From an uncultured Alphaproteobacteria bacterium (GTDB lineage Bacteria > Pseudomonadota > Alphaproteobacteria > HIMB59 > GCA-002718135): a DNA stretch of 64,000 bases. The notes beneath the pieces are model-generated. The model saw only the letters and a list, made by a program, of their open reading frames with translations. It was not told the origin of the DNA and made no database searches. The DNA lies in the NCBI GenBank assembly GCA_902621725.1, contig CACNND010000004.1:34224-98223 (forward strand). Direction: 5' to 3'. Position 1 is the stretch's first letter, and each line of letters opens with the position of its first letter. The translations under genes were made by a program, and so were the position numbers. Below, piece by piece: positions 38,263-47,621 of this stretch.

Positions 38263-39228
38263 ATGACTGATTTTAGCTATTTAAATGTCGATAATGCTTA
38301 TAAATTAATCAACCAAAAGGTAACAAAAACTCCTTTGGTAACTAATGATTATATAAATAATCTTTTAGAAGCTGAAATTTATTTTAAACTTGAGAATTTA
38401 CAAAATACTGGATCATTTAAACTGCGAGGAGCTACACATAAAATTACAAAATTAATAGAAACTGTAAAAGACTCAGGTGTAGTAGCATATTCATCAGGTA
38501 ATCATGCACAAGCTGTTGCCTATGCATCTATGATTAATACTATTAGTGCAAAAATAATAATGCCTAAAACTGCACCTCATATAAAAATTGAAAATACAAA
38601 AAAATATGGAGCAGAGGTAATATTATATGACACTTACTTTCAAAGTAGAGAAGAGATAGGAAATGAAATTCAAAAGAAGGATAATAGAGCTCTAATTAAA
38701 CCCTATGATGATGAAGATATAATTGCTGGTCAGGGAACTGCAGCTATCGAAATTGTAAATGATTTGAAAGAGCAATCAATTGAACCTGATCTGTATTTAT
38801 GTTGTTGTGGAGGTGGAGGGCTTATTGCAGGAACATCAACGTACTTAAAACATATTTACCCAAATATAAAATCATATTCTGTAGAGCCTGAAGAATTTGA
38901 TGATACAAAAAGATCTTTAGAAGCTGGTAAACTTATAGAAAATAAAAAAAATGCTAAATCTTTTTGTGATGCACTATTGGCACCACAACCTGGTAATATA
39001 ACTTTTCAAATTAATTCAAATAATCTTGAAGGAGGACTAAGTGTTTCTGATGAAGAAGTAACAAAAACTATAATTTTGCTAGCTGAACAACTTAAAATAG
39101 TTGTGGAGCCAGGAGGAGCAGTTGCAGCTGCAGCAGCATTAAATAATAAAATTGATGTTAAAAATAAAAAAATTATAGTTATGATTTCTGGTGGTAATAT
39201 TGATTTAAGTTTATTTAATAAGTTATGA
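38263..39228 (+). CDS. Threonine/serine dehydratase, PLP-dependent
   Basis: 321 residues, fold type II. The PLP lysine is K53 in GSFKLRGA, with SSGNHAQAVA near 79-88 and the phosphate-binding glycine loop CCGGGGLIAG near 184-193. It deaminates threonine to 2-oxobutyrate (isoleucine route) or serine to pyruvate. There is no regulatory ACT domain, as in catabolic threonine dehydratases and serine racemases, so racemase activity cannot be ruled out. ATGA overlap with the next gene. Confidence 0.87.
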   Translation: MTDFSYLNVDNAYKLINQKVTKTPLVTNDYINNLLEAEIYFKLENLQNTGSFKLRGATHKITKLIETVKDSGVVAYSSGNHAQAVAYASMINTISAKIIMPKTAPHIKIENTKKYGAEVILYDTYFQSREEIGNEIQKKDNRALIKPYDDEDIIAGQGTAAIEIVNDLKEQSIEPDLYLCCCGGGGLIAGTSTYLKHIYPNIKSYSVEPEEFDDTKRSLEAGKLIENKKNAKSFCDALLAPQPGNITFQINSNNLEGGLSVSDEEVTKTIILLAEQLKIVVEPGGAVAAAAALNNKIDVKNKKIIVMISGGNIDLSLFNKL

Positions 39229-40991
39229 TCAATGAATCAAATTTAAAAAAATTACAAAACCTATTAAAAGAAAAAGATATCGATATTTTTGTCATTTATA
39301 GAAGTGATCAATATTTAAATGAGTATATTTCTCCAAATGCAGAAAGACTAAAATTTATAACAAATTTTTCTGGCTCAGCAGGAAGAGCTATTATAACACC
39401 AACAGATGCATTCTTGTATGTTGATGGACGATATACTTTTCAAGCGAATACTCAAATTAATGCCAAAGAGATTCACGCAAAACATTTAAACAGCTTTTGG
39501 ACGGATTTAGAAAAAATTTTATTAGAAGAAGAATACAAAATTGCATTAGATCCAACTCTTCATTCAATTATAGAAATTGAAAAAGTGGAAAAAATGTTAG
39601 AGAATTCAACATCTCAACTCCAACTAATAGATAAAAATTTTGTTGATTTAATATGGGAAAATCAACCAAAAACTCAGTATACAGATATATTTGATCACCC
39701 AACAAGTTTTGCTGGTCAGGGCAGAAGTAAAAAACTAGATATTTTAAAAAAATTTTTAGATCAAAATGAGATTGATCATTACTTTGTTTCTGGGCTTGAT
39801 AATATTGCTTGGCTATTAAATTTAAGAGCAGATGATATTAAATATACACCTCTGCTTTATTCTTATCTTCTAATTTCAAAAAATAACAAACACTCTTTGT
39901 ATATTAAAGAATCTTCAATGCCAGAAATTCTAAAAAAAGAAATCCAAACACTAATAAATATTAATAATATTGAAAATATTGGATCAATTTTTAATAACAT
40001 TAATTCATCAGAATCAATTGGTTTAGATTTTAATTCTACCACTTTTTATTTTTTAGATCTTTTAAGAAAACAAAAAATAAATACTAAAAATTTAGCAAAT
40101 CCATGTATTTTGTTAAAAGCAATCAAAAATGAAACTGAACTAGATGGGGCAAAAAAAGCACAAATAAGAGATGGTGTTAGTATTACCAAATATATTTATT
40201 GGTTAAAAAATATCATGGATCCTAAATCAAATGATGAAATAAGTGTTGCACATCATTTAGAAAATCTGCGAAGAAAAAATGAATTATTTCATTCTCTATC
40301 TTTTGATACAATATCAGCAATTGATCAAAATGCAGCCCTTCCTCATTACCGTGTTACTGAAGAAGGAAAATCATCTTTCTCAGAAAATAATATTTATCTT
40401 GTTGACTCAGGAGGGCAATATTTTGATGGAACAACCGATATAACAAGAACTATAATTTTAGGTGAAGCAACAACAGAACAAAAAGATAGATTTACTAGAG
40501 TTCTTAAAGGTCATATTGCATTATCAAATCATATTTTTGAAAAGGGAACAAAAGGTACTGATATTGATTATTTAGCAAGAAAAAGTCTACAAGAAATTAA
40601 TTTAGATTATGATCATGGTACTGGTCACGGTATAGGGAGTTTTTTGAGTGTTCATGAAGCTCCACAACGTATTGCAAAAAAATCAATGTTTGATAGCGTT
40701 GAGTTGCTTCCAGGAATGATTTTATCCAATGAACCTGGATACTATAAAGAAAATGAATATGGTATAAGAACAGAAAATTTAGTCGTGATAAAAGAGAATA
40801 ATGATAAAAAATTATATTTTGAAAACATCTCGTGGTGTCCAATAGATTTGGATCTCATTGAAAGTAGTATGCTTGATCAAATTGAAAGAAATTGGTTAAA
40901 TAAATATCATAGAAAGGTATATGAAAAATTGCACACCCACCTTGATAATCAAGAGAGAGATTGGCTTAAAGAGGTAACTTCTGAATTTTAG
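39225..40991 (+). CDS. Xaa-Pro aminopeptidase, M24B family
   Basis: 588 residues with two N-terminal creatinase-like domains, the catalytic pita-bread domain, and a C-terminal extension, as in eukaryotic-like aminopeptidase P. The five dinuclear metal ligands are all present: D394 and D405 (VDSGG, TTDITRT), H468 (HGTGHGIG), E503 (NEPGYY) and E517 (RTENL). It cuts the N-terminal residue before proline. There is no signal peptide, so it acts in the cytoplasm. Confidence 0.93.
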   Translation: MINESNLKKLQNLLKEKDIDIFVIYRSDQYLNEYISPNAERLKFITNFSGSAGRAIITPTDAFLYVDGRYTFQANTQINAKEIHAKHLNSFWTDLEKILLEEEYKIALDPTLHSIIEIEKVEKMLENSTSQLQLIDKNFVDLIWENQPKTQYTDIFDHPTSFAGQGRSKKLDILKKFLDQNEIDHYFVSGLDNIAWLLNLRADDIKYTPLLYSYLLISKNNKHSLYIKESSMPEILKKEIQTLININNIENIGSIFNNINSSESIGLDFNSTTFYFLDLLRKQKINTKNLANPCILLKAIKNETELDGAKKAQIRDGVSITKYIYWLKNIMDPKSNDEISVAHHLENLRRKNELFHSLSFDTISAIDQNAALPHYRVTEEGKSSFSENNIYLVDSGGQYFDGTTDITRTIILGEATTEQKDRFTRVLKGHIALSNHIFEKGTKGTDIDYLARKSLQEINLDYDHGTGHGIGSFLSVHEAPQRIAKKSMFDSVELLPGMILSNEPGYYKENEYGIRTENLVVIKENNDKKLYFENISWCPIDLDLIESSMLDQIERNWLNKYHRKVYEKLHTHLDNQERDWLKEVTSEF

Positions 40992-41004
40992 TTAAAGCCG
41001 CCAA

Positions 41005-41181
41005 TTATGCGACTTTCTTATTGATATCAAATTCAGTTCTTAAGAGATGTTTATCTAATTCAATTTTCCATTCTTTTCCATATTCAGATTTGAAATATTT
41101 AACTAAATCCTCATCGTTATTGTAGTTTTTGTCACTTAAATCCTCGTAAACTTTGTTAAAAAAGTTAAAAACATTAATCAT
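41005..41181 (-). CDS. 58-residue small protein, unknown function
   Basis: An open frame from ATG at 41181 to TAA at 41005, in a 392-base gap otherwise without genes. It encodes an acidic/basic mixed helical protein starting MINVFNFFNKVYEDLSDKNY and ending DINKKVA. AAAGGAA stands eight bases before the ATG, a strong ribosome-binding site for this genome. No signal peptide, cysteine motif or family is recognised. Confidence 0.6.
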   Translation of the reverse strand: MINVFNFFNKVYEDLSDKNYNNDEDLVKYFKSEYGKEWKIELDKHLLRTEFDINKKVA

Positions 41182-41383
41182 TATTCATTCCTTTCAATTG
41201 CAAAATAGTAATTATTCTATGCAATCAAAGTATAAAAATATGAATTTTAATATGCAAAAAATGCATGTATAAATATATTAAAAATCTAATTTACTTAAAT
41301 TATTTAATAATAATTAAAATTAATTGTTCCTGATTGACTTTGTACATTAATACTTCATAAATTTTATAATATTATAGTTTTCA
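41182..41383. other. Non-coding spacer upstream of the GT4 gene
   Basis: About 200 bases, very AT-rich, between the 58-residue gene and the glycosyltransferase. I see a candidate promoter at its right end (41334-41363) and one weak 5-bp dyad ATGCA/TGCAT at 41252-41266, nothing more. Confidence 0.5.
41334..41363 (+). promoter_or_regulatory. Candidate sigma-70 promoter for the GT4/dehydrogenase pair
   Basis: TTGACT at 41334-41339, 18-base spacer and TAAATT at 41358-41363, 20 bases before the ATG at 41384, which gives a very short leader. Confidence 0.4.
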
Positions 41384-42487
41384 ATGATAATAATTTTAAC
41401 ACAATGTTTTCCATCTAGAGTAGGGGGGATTGAAACATTGATGTATGACATAGCATTAAATTTAAGTCATAAACACGATGTAAAGGTTTTAGCTGACCAA
41501 CAAAACAGTGCTAAAGATTTAGAATTTGATAAAAACAATAAAAATTTTTCAATATTAAGATTTAAAGGTTTAAAATTTTTAAGAAAAAGAAATAAATTTA
41601 ATCAACTTAAAAATATTTGTTATTCAAATAATATTGAAGCAGTCATCACTGATAGCTGGAAAAGTCTTGAGTTACCAATTAATTTTTTAAAAGAAAAAAA
41701 AATCCCAATCATTAGTCTTGTTCATGGAAACGAAATAATAATCAAAAACGATAATCATCATAAACGAATAAAGAAAGTTTTAGAATTAGCAAACGCATTA
41801 GTGGTCAATTCATCATATACTAAAAACTTACTTTCAAAAATAAGTGAAAACTTTAAAAAAATTGAGGTTATCTATCCAGGTGTAAAATCTACTAAGAATA
41901 TTATAGAACAAGTAATAGATTTAGATGATAGTTATCCAACGTTGCTTACTCTTGCCAGACTAGAAAAAAGAAAAGGACATTCGTATATTCTTAAATCTAT
42001 TTTTAATTTAAAAAAAATTTATCCAGATATTCAATATATAATTGCTGGTGAAGGTGATCAGTTAGAGAATATAAAGAAAGAAATAAAAAATTATAATCTA
42101 GAATCAAATGTGAAGTTAGTTGGAACAATAAATGAAAATCAAAAAAAATTCATTTTTTCTAAGACTGATATTATGATCATGCCGACAATAGATGAAACTC
42201 ATGCAAATTCTATTGAAGGTTTTGGAATTGCATACATTGAAGCAGCACAATATGGAATTCCTTCAATTGCCTCAAATGTTGGAGGTACTCCTGAAGCTGT
42301 ATTGCATAATAAAACAGGTTTAATTATTAATAATTTTAATGAATTAGATGAATCAATTAAGAATTTAGTTGAGAACAAACAAAATAGAATTGAATTAGGA
42401 CAAAATGCAAAAAATAGAGCAGAAAATGAATTAATCTGGGAAAAACAAGTAGTAAAATACAATAAGTTAATAGATGATATTCAATGA
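41384..42487 (+). CDS. Glycosyltransferase family 4
   Basis: 367 residues. QCFPSRVGGIETLMYD near 7-22 is the GT4 N-terminal acceptor loop; IAGEGDQ and SIEGFGIAYIEAAQYGIP in the C-terminal half are the donor-binding E-x7-E region. It probably adds a sugar to LPS, a glycolipid or another surface glycan. It is coupled by ATGA to a 2-hydroxyacid dehydrogenase gene, an unusual partner that does not clarify its role. Confidence 0.85.
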   Translation: MIIILTQCFPSRVGGIETLMYDIALNLSHKHDVKVLADQQNSAKDLEFDKNNKNFSILRFKGLKFLRKRNKFNQLKNICYSNNIEAVITDSWKSLELPINFLKEKKIPIISLVHGNEIIIKNDNHHKRIKKVLELANALVVNSSYTKNLLSKISENFKKIEVIYPGVKSTKNIIEQVIDLDDSYPTLLTLARLEKRKGHSYILKSIFNLKKIYPDIQYIIAGEGDQLENIKKEIKNYNLESNVKLVGTINENQKKFIFSKTDIMIMPTIDETHANSIEGFGIAYIEAAQYGIPSIASNVGGTPEAVLHNKTGLIINNFNELDESIKNLVENKQNRIELGQNAKNRAENELIWEKQVVKYNKLIDDIQ

Positions 42488-43416
42488 CTATTTTATTTCA
42501 TAACACAACTTTTGATAAAATTGATGTTTGGAAAAAAACAATAAAAAAATATTTTAAAAATGAAAAAATAATTTCTATCAAAGATTATAAAAATTTTCAT
42601 GATGTAAATTGTGCAATTATTTGGAATCTACCAGATAATATTCTTTCAAGACTAAAAAATCTTCAAGTTATTTTCTCTATGGGAGCTGGAGTAGATCATA
42701 TTCTAAAACTTAAAAATTATAATAAAAAAATTCCCATAATCAGAATCAAAGATGAAGAAATGGGTGAGAGAATTGCCAATTATTCTTTAGCTCAAATACT
42801 ACATTATCAATTAAATTTTAAAATTTTTCAAAATTCTCAAATCAAAAAATATTGGTCTGGAGAAAGGACACCAATTGATAATAAAAATTTAACAGTAGGT
42901 ATTCTAGGTCTGGGCTTTCTTGGTAATCATATTGCAAAATTACTAAATAAATTAAACTATAATGTTATTGCATATAAAAAAAATCGAGCAAAAGTAAAAA
43001 ATGTAAAAATATATACGGGTAAAAGTATTATAAATTTTATCAAAAGCTCTGATGTTATCATTTCTATTCTACCATCAACAGCCAAAACAAATAATATAAT
43101 AGATAAAATGTTTTTAAAGAATATGAAAAAAAATTCTTGTTTAATAAATATAGGCAGAGGAAATGCAATTGAAGAGAAAGATCTTCTAAATCATTTAAAG
43201 AAAAACAAAAATTTTTATGCTTATTTAGATGTCTTTAAAGATGAACCTTTAAAATCAAGTAGTCAATTTTGGAAACTGCCAAATGTAACTATTACTCCAC
43301 ACGTTGCGGGTGTAACAGCTATAGAGCCATCTGTTAAATATATGTACTCCAAATATAAAAAACTAAGAAAAAATAAAAATGTAAAATCAGATGTTAATCC
43401 ATCTGATGGATATTAA
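42484..43416 (+). CDS. D-2-hydroxyacid dehydrogenase (glyoxylate/hydroxypyruvate reductase A-like)
   Basis: 310 residues. The NAD(P)-binding loop GILGLGFLGNHIA is near 139-151, INIGRGNAIEEKDL holds the catalytic Arg region, and the catalytic His lies in TPHVAGVT near 278-285. The FSMGAGVDHIL segment matches the GhrA-type that reduces glyoxylate and hydroxypyruvate with NADPH. Substrate is inferred. Its end overlaps the convergent dapE stop by four bases. Confidence 0.85.
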   Translation: MTILFHNTTFDKIDVWKKTIKKYFKNEKIISIKDYKNFHDVNCAIIWNLPDNILSRLKNLQVIFSMGAGVDHILKLKNYNKKIPIIRIKDEEMGERIANYSLAQILHYQLNFKIFQNSQIKKYWSGERTPIDNKNLTVGILGLGFLGNHIAKLLNKLNYNVIAYKKNRAKVKNVKIYTGKSIINFIKSSDVIISILPSTAKTNNIIDKMFLKNMKKNSCLINIGRGNAIEEKDLLNHLKKNKNFYAYLDVFKDEPLKSSSQFWKLPNVTITPHVAGVTAIEPSVKYMYSKYKKLRKNKNVKSDVNPSDGY

Positions 43417-44591
43417 TTAACATCAAAATAATTTTCTAAAATTCTAAAATAAATATTTTCTAATTTAATAATATCTTCAACAAAAACAAATTCATCTACT
43501 TTATGAAGAGTTTGATTTCTAAGACCTAACTCTACTACTTCACAATAGTTCTTTATATATCTTGCATCAGAAGTACCGCCATCGGTTGCTTGCTCAGGTG
43601 GGCTATTTCTGCCTGTGACATCAGAAATTGATTTTGAAATAATATTATATAAATCACCGGCTTTATTCAAAAATGACTCAGCTGTTGCATCATATGTATA
43701 AGTGCAGCTAGCATTTTCCAGTTTAGAGAAAATCTTTTCTATTTTATTATCAATCCATTTTATAAGTGAATCAGATGAGTGCATATCATTAAATCTAATA
43801 TTGACTGTTGCTTTAGCTAATTCTGGAATTACGTTTTGAACAGGATTGCCAATATCAATAGTAGCGATTTGCACTGATGTTGGTAAAAAATTTTCATTAC
43901 CTTCATCTAGCGGCTCTTCTAATATACTATTTAATAAATTCACTAAGTGATGTGAAGAATTTTCAGCTAAATGAGAATTCGCCGTATGTCCTTGAATACC
44001 TTTTACCTGAAAAAAGAAACTAACTGATCCTCTTCTTCCAATTTTTACTTTATCGCCGACCTCATTTTTAGAAGTTGGTTCACCAACTAGACAATGATCA
44101 AATTTATAATTTTGTTTACTTGCCCATTCTAGAATTCTTGGTGTGCCGTTTACAGAATCTCTTTCCTCATCTCCTGTAATAATAAATGAAATCTTACCTG
44201 GAATATTTTTATATTTATCTACAAATCTTTTAGCGGCACTAATGAAACAAGCAACACTGCTTTTCATATCTTCACTACCTCTTCCATAAAGTTTACCATC
44301 ATCTATTCTTGCTGAAAATGGAGGGTATTTCCAAGAATTCTCATTTCCTACTGGAACTACATCTGTGTGACCAGCATAAGCAAAATGCCTTCCTTCATTT
44401 CCTATCGTTGCAAATAAATTTTTTACTTCATAAGAATTGTTTCCAGAGAAAGTTAATGGATGACAGTCACATCCTATAGCACTTAAATGATTTTCAACTA
44501 CTGTTAAAGCTCCCTCGTCTTTTGGAGTCACACTTGCACATTTAACTAAGGATTGTGTAAGAGTAACTGGATCAAAATTAATTTCTGACAT
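43413..44591 (-). CDS. dapE: Succinyl-diaminopimelate desuccinylase
   Basis: 392 residues, M20 metallopeptidase fold. Metal-binding segments: AGHTDVVPVG, GRGSEDMKSSV, GDEERDSVNGT and the C-terminal EQATDGGTSDARY. It releases LL-diaminopimelate from its N-succinyl form for lysine and peptidoglycan. It starts on the last base of dapD, the preceding step of the same pathway. Confidence 0.96.
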   Translation of the reverse strand: MSEINFDPVTLTQSLVKCASVTPKDEGALTVVENHLSAIGCDCHPLTFSGNNSYEVKNLFATIGNEGRHFAYAGHTDVVPVGNENSWKYPPFSARIDDGKLYGRGSEDMKSSVACFISAAKRFVDKYKNIPGKISFIITGDEERDSVNGTPRILEWASKQNYKFDHCLVGEPTSKNEVGDKVKIGRRGSVSFFFQVKGIQGHTANSHLAENSSHHLVNLLNSILEEPLDEGNENFLPTSVQIATIDIGNPVQNVIPELAKATVNIRFNDMHSSDSLIKWIDNKIEKIFSKLENASCTYTYDATAESFLNKAGDLYNIISKSISDVTGRNSPPEQATDGGTSDARYIKNYCEVVELGLRNQTLHKVDEFVFVEDIIKLENIYFRILENYFDVN

Positions 44592-45415
44592 TAATCTCTT
44601 AAAAGATCATTGATTGATGTTTTGCTTCTAGTTTTTTCATCAACTCTTTTAACAATAACAGCACAGTATAAAGAAGGATTAATATCCCCTTCTTTTTTTC
44701 CTGGTAATGTACCTGGAACCACAACTGAATACGCTGGAACTTTTCCCATATGAATTTCGCCAGTTGATCGATCGACTATTTTTGTAGATGCTCCAATAAA
44801 TACACCCATTGATAAAACTGCACCTTCACCAACAATTACACCTTCAGCCACTTCACTTCTAGCTCCAATAAAACAATTGTCTTCAATAATCACAGGATTT
44901 GCTTGAAGAGGTTCAAGTACACCGCCAATACCAGCGCCTCCAGAAATATGGCAGTTTTTACCTATTTGCGCACACGATCCAACTGTTGCCCAAGTATCAA
45001 TCATTGTTCCTTCATCAACATATGCACCAAGATTTACAAAAGAAGGCATTAAAACAACACCTTTAGCAATAAATGCAGATTTTCTTACAACAGCGTCTGG
45101 CACATATCGAAATCCTGCTTTTAGATGATCATCTTTAGTCCAATTTACAGTTTTACTTTCTACTTTATCAAACCAAGTGGCATGCGATGCTTTAATTATT
45201 TCATTATCATTTAATCTGAAACTTAAAAGAATTGCCTTTTTAATCCATTGATTAACTTGCCATTCATTATTAATTTTTTCACAAACCCTTAAGCTTCCAC
45301 TATCAAGTTTGTTTAAAGTTTCATCTACTGCATTTCTAATATCACCTTCAGTATTGACATTAATATTATCTCTCTCCTCAAAGGCATCATTTATAATTTT
45401 TTCGAGATCACTCAT
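44591..45415 (-). CDS. dapD: Tetrahydrodipicolinate N-succinyltransferase
   Basis: 274 residues, the usual length. N-terminal helical domain, then a left-handed beta-helix of hexapeptide repeats ([20 protein letters not shown] region), then [12 protein letters not shown]. It transfers succinyl from succinyl-CoA in the lysine/diaminopimelate pathway, just before DapE. Overlaps the HAD gene stop by four bases. Confidence 0.97.
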   Translation of the reverse strand: MSDLEKIINDAFEERDNINVNTEGDIRNAVDETLNKLDSGSLRVCEKINNEWQVNQWIKKAILLSFRLNDNEIIKASHATWFDKVESKTVNWTKDDHLKAGFRYVPDAVVRKSAFIAKGVVLMPSFVNLGAYVDEGTMIDTWATVGSCAQIGKNCHISGGAGIGGVLEPLQANPVIIEDNCFIGARSEVAEGVIVGEGAVLSMGVFIGASTKIVDRSTGEIHMGKVPAYSVVVPGTLPGKKEGDINPSLYCAVIVKRVDEKTRSKTSINDLLRD

Positions 45416-46086
45416 ATTTTACCCTCATTTACATCTTTTAAAAATAAACTCAAATCTCTTGTTTGAAAATCTAAATATTCTTTAGATGCTTCAATATCAT
45501 CGGAAAAATTCTCATAACCCGCATCAACCCAGACAGGTGTGAAACCAACTTTTTTAGCTGGAACTAAATTTTTTGCGATATCATCAAACATTGCTGATTT
45601 ATTTGTTTCGATATTAAATAATTCAATAATTTTTTCATAGGGAGAAATTTCTGGCTTAGGAATATAATTGGCCATTTTAATATCGTAAATTTCATCAAAA
45701 AAATTTGTTAGATTTATTTTCTCTAACACATCTAAGACATGTTGCTTATTTGCATTTGTATAAATAATTTTTCTTCCCTCAAGTTTATATAATTCATCAT
45801 TAAGATTTTGATTTGGACCAACAATTGAGTAATCTAACTTATGAACTTCTTCTAAAAAATAATCAGGATCTACGCCATGATTATCCATCATACCTCTTAG
45901 AGTTGTACCATGTTGCTTGTAATATTTTGTTTGTAGTTTTTTTGCTTCAGCTAATTCCATATTTAAATTTTTAGCTACAAATTCACCCATTAACTTATGT
46001 ACTTGCTGAAAAATTCCACTGTCTGCTGAGTAAAGTGTGTTGTCTAGATCAAATATCCAGGTATTGATGTTATCTTTAAAGCTCAT
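45412..46086 (-). CDS. HAD-family pyrimidine 5'-nucleotidase-like phosphatase
   Basis: 224 residues. Motif I DLDNTLYS near 14-21 carries the nucleophile Asp, motif II is IYTNANK, motif III includes KPEISPY and motif [10 protein letters not shown]. It resembles the SDT1/YjjG-type pyrimidine 5'-nucleotidases found between argB and dapD in many alphaproteobacteria. The substrate is not proven. It begins directly after argB. Confidence 0.88.
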   Translation of the reverse strand: MSFKDNINTWIFDLDNTLYSADSGIFQQVHKLMGEFVAKNLNMELAEAKKLQTKYYKQHGTTLRGMMDNHGVDPDYFLEEVHKLDYSIVGPNQNLNDELYKLEGRKIIYTNANKQHVLDVLEKINLTNFFDEIYDIKMANYIPKPEISPYEKIIELFNIETNKSAMFDDIAKNLVPAKKVGFTPVWVDAGYENFSDDIEASKEYLDFQTRDLSLFLKDVNEGKI

Positions 46087-46998
46087 TTAATTACTTGTTA
46101 TTTGTGTACCAATTCCATGTTCAGTGAATAACTCTAATATTACTGAATGAGGAATTCTTCCATCTAAAATAGTAGATTTTTTAACACCTTTTTTCATTGC
46201 ATCAATACATGTATTAATTTTCGGCTTCATACCACCAGAAATATATTCTTTATTAGCAATACTTTTAGCTTCTTCTAAAGTTATTGATGAGATTAATTTT
46301 TCATCTTTGTCTAAAATTCCAGGTACATCGGTTAGTAATAATAATTTACTTGCCTGTAACTCACCTGCTATAAAACCTGCAACAGTGTCAGCATTAATAT
46401 TATATGTAAAATTATTTTCATCCTTGCCTAAAGGAGATATGACAGGTATTTGACCATTTTTTATAAAGCTAGTTAGCATATCTTTGTTTAATTTTTTTGG
46501 TTGTCCAACAAAACCAATATCAACTATTTTTTCAATATTTGAATCACTATCTTTAATTTCCACATTTAATTTAGTTGCAGTGACTAAGTTATCATTACCA
46601 GATACTCCAATCGCTTTTCCTCCAGAGGCACTTATAGATTCTACTATTTCTGAATTGATATCTTTAGATAAAACTTCCTCAACTACCTTAATTGTTTCTT
46701 TATCAGTAACTCGCAGTCCTTCAACAAATTGTGTTGATATATTTTTTGATTTAAGTCTCTCGCCAATTTGAGGCCCTCCACCATGAATAATAATTGGTGA
46801 CACACCTACTTCTTTTAATAATCCAATATCTCTTGAAAAACTCTCAGACAGTTTTTTATCTCCCATTGCATGTCCACCGTATTTTATTACAATGGTATCA
46901 CCACTATGCTCTCGAATGTATGGAAGAGCTTCAACTAAGGTTGAGGCTTTATGTATAAAATAAGCCTGATCACTCTCTGATAAAAAATCAAATTTCAT
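46087..46998 (-). CDS. argB: Acetylglutamate kinase
   Basis: 303 residues, amino-acid kinase fold. Motifs: VIKYGGHAMGD near 32-42, IIHGGGPQIGERL near 67-79 and LLLTDVPGIL. It phosphorylates N-acetylglutamate, the controlled step of arginine synthesis. The gene lies in the conserved engB-argB-HAD-dapD order. Confidence 0.96.
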   Translation of the reverse strand: MKFDFLSESDQAYFIHKASTLVEALPYIREHSGDTIVIKYGGHAMGDKKLSESFSRDIGLLKEVGVSPIIIHGGGPQIGERLKSKNISTQFVEGLRVTDKETIKVVEEVLSKDINSEIVESISASGGKAIGVSGNDNLVTATKLNVEIKDSDSNIEKIVDIGFVGQPKKLNKDMLTSFIKNGQIPVISPLGKDENNFTYNINADTVAGFIAGELQASKLLLLTDVPGILDKDEKLISSITLEEAKSIANKEYISGGMKPKINTCIDAMKKGVKKSTILDGRIPHSVILELFTEHGIGTQITSN

Positions 46999-47000
46999 AT

Positions 47001-47621
47001 TTATTGTGATAACCTGTATATAGATCTTTGAATCTCTGTAATACCATTATTTTTTTTGGTCTCAGATTGATATATTTTCGTAAATGATTTTTCATAATTT
47101 TGCATTAAACTTAAAATTGATTTTTTTTGATATTCTAAATGGTTATTAGATATTTTATCTATTTTAGTTAAAATTATGGAAAATTTTCTTGAGCAATCAG
47201 TCAATAAATCCAACATATTAATATCAGAATTTTTGATACCAACTTTTGAGTCAATGAGTAAAAAAACATGATCAAGTGTATCTCTATTTTCTATATATTC
47301 TTCAATCAAGGTCATTAAGTTTTCTCGTGCAACTTTTGATACTTTGGCAAAACCATAACCAGGTAAATCAATCATATTTATTTTTTCACTAATTAAAAAA
47401 ACATTTATAGCCTGAGTTCTTCCTGGAGTTTTACTAGTTTTCGCAAGTTTTTTTGTTTTAGTTAATGAATTTATTAAACTAGATTTTCCAACATTAGATC
47501 TGCCTATGAAACAACATTCTTTTTTTATATCTGAATAAGGAATGTCTTTAAATGACTGAAAGGAACCTAAAAACTTATTATTATTAAAAAAGTTATTTAA
47601 ATTTTTATTTAAGCTAGCCAT
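47001..47621 (-). CDS. engB: Ribosome biogenesis GTPase EngB (YihA)
   Basis: 206 residues. G1 GRSNVGKSSLIN near 38-49, G2 TSKTPGRTQ, G3 DLPGYGFAK, G4 LTKIDK. It is a small essential GTPase of 50S assembly. It overlaps yidC by eight bases. Confidence 0.95.
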   Translation of the reverse strand: MASLNKNLNNFFNNNKFLGSFQSFKDIPYSDIKKECCFIGRSNVGKSSLINSLTKTKKLAKTSKTPGRTQAINVFLISEKINMIDLPGYGFAKVSKVARENLMTLIEEYIENRDTLDHVFLLIDSKVGIKNSDINMLDLLTDCSRKFSIILTKIDKISNNHLEYQKKSILSLMQNYEKSFTKIYQSETKKNNGITEIQRSIYRLSQ

